Assembly (NCBI RefSeq): GCF_026213295.1
Contig: NC_079422.1
Location: 22,078,477 to 22,142,476, forward strand
Direction: 5' to 3'
Length of the DNA: 64,000 nt
Origin: Gadus chalcogrammus
Lineage: Eukaryota; Chordata; Actinopteri; Gadiformes; Gadidae
Of this stretch, positions 42,229 to 64,000 are shown piece after piece. The notes below the pieces were generated by a model that did no database searches, was not told the origin of the DNA, and saw only the letters and a list, made by a program, of their open reading frames with translations. Made by a program: the position numbers and the translations under genes. Position 1 is the stretch's first letter, and each line of letters starts with the position of its first letter.

Positions 42229-43809
42229 CCTCCCTCCCTCTTTCTATCTCTCCCTCCCTCCCTCTTTCTCTCTCGCTCTCTCTTGCTCTATATAAACATA
42301 CAGACCCAGTGTGGTTCCCTCGATCTGCAGCAGTGCAGAGGAGTTGCTCTCCCCCAGAGTATTCGTGGCCTGGCAGAGGTAATATCCTGTCTGAGAGGTC
42401 ACCAGAGAGGCCAGGTGCAACACCTGTCCCGTTCCGATGGGGACCAGCATGGAGCTGACGGGGGGTGGTGCAGTACCACTGTACCACCACCAGGTGTAGT
42501 TGTGTACGGGTGGGTTGGCAGCACTGCTGCAGGTCAACTTCACGCTAATGCCTTTCAACAGCTCTCCTTGGGGTTCGACCCACACCGTTGTGTTCCGTGG
42601 ATGGTCTGGTGAGGAAAACCCCCAATCATTGGTTTCAAATTAAAAGCGGCACCTTAAAGTCATCATTGATATGTAACTGACTATTTTTGTTTTGCCACAA
42701 TAATGACATTTGGACATTCTTTGGATAAAAGCATTGTATAAATTAAAAAAAAAGAAAATTCACCTTCAATGCAATCATGAAGAAATTGTCCCTTATACAA
42801 AGACCTTATGTATGTATAAGAATCCTCATCAACTCACATTGAACATCGAGGGTTACTGTGTTGGACTGCAGTCCCTCCCAGGCACACTGGTAACTCCCTG
42901 CATCGTCCAGCCCGGCCCGGAACGTTGGACTAGCCACTGCTTTTCCATCTCGTGACCACACTACCATGTTGGCTGGGGGATGGCCAATACATTTTGTCTT
43001 GCAGATCAGACTCACCATGTCCCTCTCTTTAACAACGGTCGGTACAACGGCAGTGATCCCTGGGTCTAGTGAAGGAACAGAAGGTGCAGGCCTGCTATTT
43101 AACAAAAGCAACATAAAATAACATAACATTTATAAAATACCAACAGCAAGCAGTATGTAGCCTACCTTGAACGGTCAAATTGATATATGGGGCAGTGAAG
43201 TTATTATCTTCTGTCTTTAATATAACAAAGTACCCTGCTTGGTCAGGGTCATGTAGGCTGTTGATCCTCAATGTGCATAAACCAGATGTGTCACCCAGGT
43301 ATTGAAAATGTCCATTCATTGAGGGGGGGTTGAAGAAGCGATATCCATCCCACCCGCCAGGTAGTGGCTCTCCTCTGTACCAGGTGACTGAAGTGACATT
43401 ATGACCTGGTGGATGGCTATAAGAACATGGTATTGTTACTGATGTCCCTCTAAAAGCACACTGGCTTTGGTACTCAACAGCCAAGTCTCTGCTCCACACG
43501 CCTTTTGTAGGAAGGAGAAAAACATAAGGCAAGATGTAGTTTTATTTTAAATTACTTAAGAAAGTAACCAAGCACCTTTTATAAATGATGTAATAACTAT
43601 TCTAAATATAATTCCTTTGGTCACCAGTTAGTAGTAAGAGTAAGATAAGACAGAATGTAAGTCAGAAAATGAACGTTATTAGCTGATGCAGCACAGAGAA
43701 ACCCTAAATTCCTTTGTACAATCTAAGGCTGAGCCCATAATTTTAAACAATACATTTTACAAAGTTGGACTATACCTTGAATGATGAGCAAAATCCCTAG
43801 AATTGGCAT
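39518..43809 (-). CDS. Siglec-like receptor copy B: three Ig domains, truncated tail
   Basis: Exons: 43776-43809 (leader MPILGILLIIQ), 43166-43501 (V), 42838-43065 (C2-1), 42302-42605 (C2-2, intact with VKLTCSSAANPPVHNYTWWW), 41359-41440 (membrane), 40982-41012, about 39862-40032 and 39518-39547. The Ig part is fully open. The membrane segment carries the same Arg as copy A (SIFIRSG). The acceptor used in A and C for the seventh exon (CAG|AGC) has been deleted. An AG at 40033-40034 keeps the frame and would give 403 aa in total. One ITIM consensus remains (SMYANV), VLYDVH has become VLHDIH, and a 25-base difference from copy C brings a stop after EGDFGETDL, removing the last two ITIMs. It is probably expressed but altered in signalling. 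Confidence 0.65.
41749..42290. repeat. (CT)n/(CCCT)n array, unit B, about 540 bp
   Basis: This is a very long polypyrimidine array with ccctccctccc and tttctatctc blocks. It starts eleven bases past the C2-2 donor of copy B. It is the largest of three paralogous tracts. Confidence 0.97.
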
Positions 43810-43858
43810 TTTCTTCTAACCATCCGTTATTAAAAGCCTATATATAGCCTACAAACTG

Positions 43859-43977
43859 TCTTAGCTCAGGAGGTAGAGCTGTCGCCTTGCATGGTTTACT
43901 CTGCTAATGGTGTGTCAATGTGTGCATTAACCGATGTATGTCACTTTGGATAAAAGCATTTGCTAAATACCCTAATA
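43859..43977 (+). mobile_element. SINE with internal deletion
   Basis: The A-box head ttagctcaggaggtagag joins directly to ctgtcgccttgcatggttt. The B-box region found in the copy at 23241 is missing. The tail is ggataaaagcatttgctaaa. Confidence 0.65.
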
Positions 43978-44494
43978 GGGGATTATCACGCTGATACGTA
44001 GTACTTCCGCATTCTGTGATCTTTGTGCACTATCACATCCGGTTAATCATGGGGGAAGTTTGACGGCCTTTTCTGGCAGTATTCGTCGTGGCTAACCCTC
44101 ACCATGTCAACATAACCAAGTAGTTATGTTGACATGGTAGTCGTGTTGCCTAAACCTAACAAATTTGTTTTGTTGCTTAATCCTAACCAAGTTGTTCTGT
44201 TGCTTGAACCTAACCAAGTACTTGTAAATGAATAGGTCACCTTAGTCTAAAGAATAATACAGGACCTTAACCCTGGTCTCCAGGATACAACTCATGTGTT
44301 TGACCCATTCAGCCAATCCACCACTCTTAAATGGTTTTAAAAACTGCAAACCATCGATGATTCTTATATCTTTTGTTTAATCAAGGGTTAAATTCAGTAG
44401 ATTCCCGTCATAACACAAACAAAAGACTGTTGCTAAAACACAAAAGCATGCAGAGGCCTCCAATCGAGGCCTTCCAATCCCGGCTGCACTCTTC

Positions 44495-45058
44495 TCATGT
44501 TGCTTCAGCCACTGAGCTGTAGATCACAGAGTGTCCTGCTGCATCCCCGGCTTCTGTTGGTCTGAGGGAGAACAAGACACAGGGCAATGAACCAACAGAC
44601 TCGTATCCCTGTACCAAGGACATAGAACCATTATGGTCAACCCACTGGAATGGCTGCTGCTTTGGGTCTCCGGGATTTACAGGTCTGGTTCCACCAAAAT
44701 TGCCGAGGATGGAATAGGCAATTTCCCCTCCCTGAGGAAAATAGAAGATCAGAAGTCTTTAGATATCTGTGGAGGGCAGCGAAGGCAGTATATACCCTTT
44801 TTATAGAGGCGTCATCTCATGACAATCAGGTGTCAATCATAACACTAATGATGGTCCCTGTTCTGTATCAGGGCGCAGGCTGCTCTAGTGAAGATAAGTC
44901 TGGTACATAAAAATAGTTAGTGTTATGATTTAAAACTTGGGCTGCCTCTTTGAAAAGGGTCTATAGCAGTCATACTCAAGTAGCGGCCCGCGGGCCTTTT
45001 GTGGCCCGCGGGGTGTCTATTAATGGCCCTCGAGCTGTTTTGAAAAGTTTTTTTTAAT

Positions 45059-45094
<36 letters not shown>

Positions 45095-47223
45095 GTGCTG
45101 GGCGCTCTTATTTTGAAACCGCGCGCCGCGATCTCACTACGAGGCTGGGGGTTGCAACGATAAACAGATAGCACTCCAGCCCACAGACCGCTCCAGCCCT
45201 CCCAAACTCGAGGCAGACAGTCCATCTCAGCAGCAGTCAAGGCCGATTTAGGGTCGTTTTAGACGCAGAGACGTAAGCACGTAATTTACACAAGGACCTT
45301 GTTTTAGACAAGTTTTGATTCACGGTTCCTTTAAGGTTCCTTAAGGATTGCGCGTGTTGCAAGGGGATTCTCCGCCAGAACAGTAGGGGGAGCAACGAAC
45401 GAATCTGTGGGCGTGGAAGTGGAAAACGCTGGCTTGTTTATATTTATAATTATCATAATTCGTTCTTGTGTTTTCTTCTTCTCCTTCTTCAAAATTCTTC
45501 ATTTGCTTCTGTCACGGCCTTTTAAAAATGGCGCTATTATGCTGTATAACCGGAAATGTGAGACTCCTGAAAGGATGTGGTTAGCTGGCCAATCACAGTC
45601 TTTGCGAGCTGCGTAGGGCCGTAGTGTTTTAGTCGCATAGTCAGGAATTTTGGGCGACGCACTTAAGCACGTAAGGGGGGATATTTTACCGCGCAAGGGG
45701 GGGTTATGTATCTTACGTGCTTACGCGTAACGTCTAAAACAGAGCATATAACGGCCTCAGTCACACGTATACCGACCGGCCCCTTGAGTCACTGAAAAAA
45801 AAAATTGTGGCCCCTCATCATTTCTACTTGAGTACCCCTGGTCTATAGAGTGAGAGTGAAAATGAGCAATGAAGCAGAGTTGTTTTTAGTGCTGGAGAAG
45901 AGAAGAGAACTACCTGTGCTGAGTCATGCGTGTGGACGTCATAGAGAACCTGGGGAGGAGTCAGTGACCGACTGGGTAATGAAGAGACGTGTACGTTGGC
46001 ATACATGGAGTCTGGGTCGGGATTGGTTGAAGAGGTGAGGCTCCTCCCACTGGGGCTGCTGGTAGCCACGCTCTGGGTAGGGGAAATGTCTCAATCTATC
46101 AAATGTTTGTTTCAAAGTATGTGTTATTTGTAACCTGCCATTTAAAAAAAATGCCTTTTTTCCTGTTTTGTAACAGAGATAGTCTACCAAAGAGAAACAG
46201 AATTGGGTGAGTGGATGAGGAGAGGGAAGTGAATTAACAGAGTCGCCAGGCTACACAGTGTTCATTTCAAACCTTTACAGACACTTTTTTACAATTTACT
46301 CCTGATGACCGAGTTTGTGTTCGGTGTTATTAGTCAATTGCTCTCTTACAGATACCCGCCTTCAGCAACATGATTGCAAGAAGAATTATTAAAACAAAAA
46401 TAAAGTTAAAGAAAGGGAAAAGCCCTCAGAATGGGGCTTGTCTTCCATTAGACTTGGATTAATAAGATAAATTGTGATTTTTGGGTCTACAAAGAAACCG
46501 TTACACTTGATATGCACTCACGTGTTGGTTTTCCTTGGTCTTTTGTTGTTTCCTGTTCAAATGTTGAGAAAAAGACATCGCAGTAATCCACACAGAATAT
46601 TTACTGAATGGTGGTTTCAGCATGTCATGAAAATATAAAATGCCTCTGAGAAATCATTTTAATTTAGGTTCAGTTAAATAAAGGGCAAGCAACTATTGCA
46701 CATTGGACTGCAGTACTATCACCATCAGTGATGCAATAACACGTTATTGGAGTTGCATTTGTCTACCTGACCAGTCCTTTCCCTCAGCCCTACACAGTAG
46801 CCACCATTGTAATAAGCAGCGTTTAGCCTGTCCACTATTCTGTTCCTTCAATCTCACCATTAACTGTTTATTCTTTCTTCTTTCGTCTCCTTGACTCACC
46901 GTGACCAAAGGCAAACCAGCACAGTGAGGGCTACGAAGACTGTGACTCCTACTCCAGATAAGATTAACACAGATTCTCTGCCTGGAGAAAGATAGTTAGA
47001 AATTAACAATGGTAAGCAAGGGTAGTCATTTGTAGGGTGGGATTATGGGCCAGGGGCTCGTTAAGAGGCAGACCATCAACTTAATCTAGCAGTTGATAGG
47101 ATTTAATATTGTCAATCATGCATAATGCTACACAACGGTTATTTTAGTGTGCGCAATTTTATCGGCCTACTTTGTTGAGGTTTGGTCGTCTACACCGAAT
47201 CAGATGTCCCTCTATCGGAAGGA

Positions 47224-47318
<95 letters not shown>

Positions 47319-48812
47319 ACATATGAACATACAGACCCAGTGTGGTTCCCTCAATCTGCAGCAGTGCAGAGGAGTTGCTCTCCCCCAGAGTATTCGTGGC
47401 CTGGCAGAGGTAATATCCTGTCTGAGAGGTCACCAGAGAGGCCAGGTACAACACCTGTCCCATTCCGATGGGGACCAGCATGGAGCTGGCGGGGGGTGGT
47501 GCAGTACCACTGTACCACCACCAGGTGTAGTTGTGTACGGGTGGGTTGGCAGCACTGCTGCAGGTCAGGTTCACGCTATTGCCTTTCAACACCTCTCCTT
47601 GGGGTTCGACCCACACCGTTGTGTTCCGTGGAAGGACTGGTCAGGAAAACAATCATAGGTTTCAAATTAAAGTCATCATTGATAAGTAACTGACTATTTT
47701 TGTTTTGCCACAATAATGACATTTGGACATTTCTTTGGATAAAAGCATTGGATAAATTAAACAGATATATTTTTCACCTTCAATGAAATCATGAAGAAAT
47801 TGTCCCTTATGCAAAGACCTTCTGTATGTATAGGGATCCTCATCAACTCACATTGAACATCGAGGGTTACTGTGTTGGACAGCAGTCCCTCCCAGGCACA
47901 CTGGTAACTCCCTGCATCGTCCAGCCCGGCCTGGAACGTTGGACTGGCCACTGCTTTTCCATCTCGTGACCACACTACCATGTTGGCTGGGGGATAGCCA
48001 ATACATTCTGTCTTGCATATCAGAGTCACCATGTCCCTCTCTACAACAACGGTCGGTACAACGGCAGTGATCCCTGGGTCTAGTGAAGGAACAGAAGGTG
48101 CAGGCCTGCTATTTAACAAAATCAACTTAAAATAACATTACATTTATAAAATACCAACAGCAAGCAGTATGTAGCCTACCTTGAACGGTCAAAGTAATAT
48201 CTGGGGCAGTGAACTTTTTATCTTCTGTCCTTAATATAACAAAGTACCCTGCTTGGTCAGAGTCAAGCAGCTTCTTGATCCTCAACGTGCACGAACCAGA
48301 TGTGTCACCCAGGTATTGAAAACCATTCATTGAGGAGGAGGTGAAGAAGGGATATCCAGTCCACCCGCCAGTTCTTGGCTCTCCTCTGTACCAGGTGACG
48401 GAAGTGACCTTATTACCGGGTGGATGGCTATAAGAGCATGGTATTGTTACTGATGTCCCTTTAAAAGCGCACTGGCTTTGGTACTCAACAGCCAAGTCTC
48501 TGCTCCACACGCCTTTTATAGGAAGGAGAAAAACATGAGACAACATGAGGTTTCCTTTAAATGACTTTAGAAAGCAACCTAGCACCTTGTATAAATGATG
48601 TAATAACCATTCTAAATGTAATCTCTTTGGTCACCAGTAAGAAGATCAGACAGAATTTAAGTCCGAAAATTAACGTTATGAGCAGATGCTGCGCAGAGAA
48701 ACCCTAAACACAGTTTAACAAACTAAGGCGGAGCCCATAAACAATAAATGTTTTTCAAAAGATGGACTATACCTTGAATGATGAGTAAAATCCCTAGAAT
48801 GGTGCGAGTCAT
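44495..48812 (-). CDS. Siglec-like ITIM receptor copy C, intact
   Basis: Exons 48773-48812, 48180-48512, 47852-48079, 47333-47636, 46900-46977 (or 47337-47636 with 46900-46981; both keep frame), 46522-46552, 45914-46072 and 44495-44731 join into 1410 nt (469 aa). The leader is MTRTILGILLIIQ. The V domain has the Siglec cysteines QCAFKG, IPCSYSHP and GSCTLRI, but strand F reads AGYFVILR without the sialic-acid Arg at the usual place. C2-1 (LICKTECIGYPPANMVVW) and C2-2 (LTCSSAANPPVHNYTWWW) follow, then a helix SVLILSGVGVTVFVALTVLV. The tail has ITIM consensus at Tyr362 (SMYANV), Tyr397 (IAYSIL) and Tyr462 (VIYSSV), plus VLYDVH at Tyr382. It is likely an inhibitory surface receptor recruiting SH2 phosphatases. 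A hAT element sits in the last intron. Confidence 0.85.
44967..45840. mobile_element. hAT-type element with perfect 8-bp target duplication
   Basis: Flanks are gtctatag at 44959-44966 and 45841-45848. The ends are CAGTCATACTCAAGTAG and the inverse of CAGGGGTACTCAAGTAG. The element is 874 bases long, has a poly-A run at 45060-45092 and no transposase. It lies in the last intron of copy C. Units A and B have the uninterrupted gggtctatagagtgacagtg. Confidence 0.88.
45252..45745. mobile_element. Nested inverted-repeat element inside the hAT element
   Basis: Arms gttttagacgcagagacgta at about 45254 and the inverse of gttttagacgttacgcgtaa at about 45737 both continue into gtaagcacgtaa. This looks like a second MITE nested in the 44967-45840 insertion. 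Confidence 0.5.
47226..47316. repeat. (CT)n tract, unit C
   Basis: This is a pure CT tract of about 90 bases just past the C2-2 donor of copy C. Confidence 0.97.
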
Positions 48813-50739
48813 TTTCTTTAACCACCCGGTATTGAAACTAGCCTACAAAATGTCCTTCAGGGAAACCAGAGGAAATTATGTCACACATTAAGCCAATCGT
48901 ATCTTTTTTACCGGCAACGTAAAAAAAAAAAAAAAATTCCACTTCCCTAAAATGATTATATCTACATTCATTTAACGTTGATGTTTGTATGTGGCTCTGG
49001 ACATTTTGGTGTCCTAAGTGGGGGATTTGGCTCTTACTTCTTCTTATCAGCACTTTGTTCATCGACATACTTGCTTTCACATGATTTACTCTCGCTCTTT
49101 ATATCTATGTTATTATGTGCCTTTAGATGCAGTTATTATATGACAGTTGTTTATGTGTTCTCATTTACGCTCATCGCAATCTGCCCCGGTGGTGTTATAG
49201 CCCTGTTAATCCACAAAGTGGCGCTGCCGCCCTGTGATATGGAAAAGACAATCGAGTCGTCTGAGGGCGCACTCACACTAGGCCATCTGTACCGTGCCCA
49301 AGTCCGTTCCCCCCCTGTAACGTGCTTAAGTACGATTGCGCCCCCGCCCTGCTGTGCGCTGGCCTGTGCTGCAACTGGGCCTGAGTACGGTTGCCTCTCG
49401 TACATACGTCATCAGGTCGTAATACGTCACCACCAAGTGTCCGCTGCTTAGTAGAACAACAAAGAGAACACAGTTGACACTTTATACTGACTTTGTTGCT
49501 CATTTGGAGCCGTTCTACTCAGATACAGCCCTCTCTACTGAACATTTTTACACTGCCAAATAGTCCGTTTTATGCATTCCTATTTTGCGGCACGGCCCGC
49601 ACGTTTACACTCCCCGAGGTAAATTGCCTGCTTGAGCTAGAAACCCGATTTACCCTCCCGGACCCTGCACACATTGGTGGTTTATTGGGTTTAATTCTGT
49701 TGCAAACGCGGTTAGCTGCAATAAATGACGGCTAACTAGCAATCATTTATGTCTGTGTTTATTTTTGTCCATGTCGAAAGATAATTCAAAACCAAGCAAA
49801 AATATTTTTAATTGCTTTAAATATTGATCAACACAATGATCGGTGAAGCAAATTTATAGTTTCTCATTTATCAGGTTTTGTAATTTTTAGCGTTAAAGTC
49901 GGAAAATGACAACTTAAATGACTGTTATCGCTGTTTCATCAATCAAGCAAATTCAGTTATACCAACATTCATTTAGAATTGCATACCAAATTCGAACAAA
50001 GACATCAATTATGCAAATTAGTTGTTGTCATCTGTTTTCCCTCTGCAGGAGTGCTAGCAAAAACACATAGGATGCTGTTTGTTTCTTGAACATGTATTTT
50101 AAATACTTTTTTCACTTCAGCATTAAGGTTTAAAGATAGAAGACAAAAGCGTAGTAACATAAATTATCCTCTAGAGACAGAACGCCCTACGTTGACCACG
50201 TGGTCCAATAAAGGCTGGGGTATCTTGTGTTTCAAGTTCAATATGCTTCAGCTAAGTTAGGAAAGCCTTCACATATAATGTTATATTTTGTATCCCACAA
50301 TCCTCTCTGGTCTTGGGAAAACGGGAGCCAATTATGTGTTGTCCGCTCACAGGTGATGGGTTACCCTGCAAGGAAAACAAAAGTGGGAAGAGAGAAAGTG
50401 AGTGAAAACACTTTATTTTCATATTTGACTATCATGTGGTGTCAAAAGCTTAACCATCATATCAGACCTTCCTTTTTCGTCTGGTTCGATAGTGATGCTA
50501 AACATAATAATAATAATAATAATACATTTTATTTATAATGCACTTTATATTCAAGAATCTCAAAGTGCTTCAGAGAAAAAAAACATAAACATATAGGTAA
50601 ACAACATCATGTCACACGTTTAAATGAAAGAATGGATGAATGAATGTATGTATGGATGAACACAAGTTAAAAGAGTGGATTGAATCAAAAACGGGGTACC
50701 GAGAGAGCTACCTTGGATTGGTTCTTCTGACTGCTGTGT
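48813..50739. other. Intergenic region between copy C and the CD22-like gene
   Basis: No exon is supported. A GC-rich stretch at 49230-49450 with gcgcactcacactaggccat looks like a DNA-transposon end. At 50505-50580 (aat)n runs into tacattttatttataatgca, a tail common in fish retroposons. Minus-strand AATAAA (plus tttatt, about 50528-50533) may end the CD22-like transcript. Confidence 0.5.
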
Positions 50740-63528
<12,789 letters not shown>

Positions 63529-64000
63529 CTCCGCTGACTCAGACACTGTGACGTCAGCCAGCAGAGAACCCAGAAGATGAAAGGGTTAACGCTCCACTCA
63601 GTCGGACGTGACATGGACATGCGGCTGGTCACCAAGTAAAACAACAGGACCTACTCACCTTCTATAAGAGCTTCATTGAGTTAGCCGTGAAATACCGTGG
63701 GACCAGTGCCTGTCGCAGGCAGTACCGGTGAGGCTGTCTTGAGTGAGGTTGGGTTTCAGAGGTGACAGTTGAGTGTTGGCCAGGACAGCCTCAGCCAATC
63801 ATAAGGGGAAGGTAGAGCAGAGGGAGGTGATACCAGCGAGGGTGAAGGAAGAGGAAGGGGATGCAGTCCTGAAGCTACCCCCAAATTGGGTGACATGGTA
63901 TACATGGCAAATTATATCGGATAAGGATGTACCGTTGTAAATATCAATGAGGTTCGGGCTGCAAGATTATCTAGTTTAAATCATTCTATATAGCTGCATA
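63529..64000. other. Upstream region of the CD22-like gene
   Basis: Immediately upstream of the ATG at 63526-63528 (minus). It includes the purine-rich segment gaaggaagaggaaggggatg at 63844-63863, which on the minus strand would give PU.1/ETS-like CTTCC sites. No exon is seen. Confidence 0.4.

Noticed and set aside
48080..48110. C2-1 exon beginning at the upstream in-frame RPAPSVPSL segment
   Set aside because: Joining the V exon to an acceptor before this segment shifts the frame and hits a stop in all three copies. The next acceptor, after ttccttcactag, restores phase 1 and a proper C2 start.
48978..49451. A 157-codon plus-strand open frame
   Set aside because: It has no family motif or splice context, and its GC-rich end looks like a DNA-transposon terminus.

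Overview
The window looks like nuclear DNA of a ray-finned fish. The evidence is intron-rich vertebrate genes with canonical GT/AG splice sites, fish-type SINE, hAT, Tc1 and TTAA-flanked repeats, and a very heavy load of (CA)n, (GT)n and (CT)n microsatellites. A cod-like (gadiform) fish is a guess from the microsatellite density only. All exon structures below were built by hand from splice sites, reading phase and family motifs.

Layout. (1) 281-3204, minus: the 5' part of an immunoglobulin (Ig) superfamily receptor that runs off the left edge. (2) 7175-11370, minus: a complete eight-exon Siglec-like receptor with one V and two C2 domains, a membrane helix and a short tail. (3) 13578-29532, plus: a complete twelve-exon hepsin gene (hpn), a type II transmembrane serine protease. 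All catalytic residues sit exactly eight positions after the human numbering. (4) About 29.9-48.9 kb, minus: three tandem copies (A, B, C) of one Siglec-like receptor gene. Copy C is intact and carries three ITIM consensus motifs. Copies A and B share a 25-base difference that truncates the tail, and an Arg in the membrane segment. (5) 50740-63528, minus: a complete seventeen-exon CD22-like receptor with five Ig domains, the sialic-acid-type Arg in its V domain and two ITIM consensus motifs in its tail.

HPN, MAG and CD22 are neighbours on human 19q13, so hepsin beside a Siglec-like cluster looks like conserved synteny. The receptors look like a family of cell-surface, probably leukocyte, receptors that signal by tyrosine motifs. 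C against A/B resembles the start of an inhibitory/activating receptor pair. The intervening DNA is mostly simple repeats and transposon relics. Several insertions can be dated against each other because paralogous empty sites lie in the same window.
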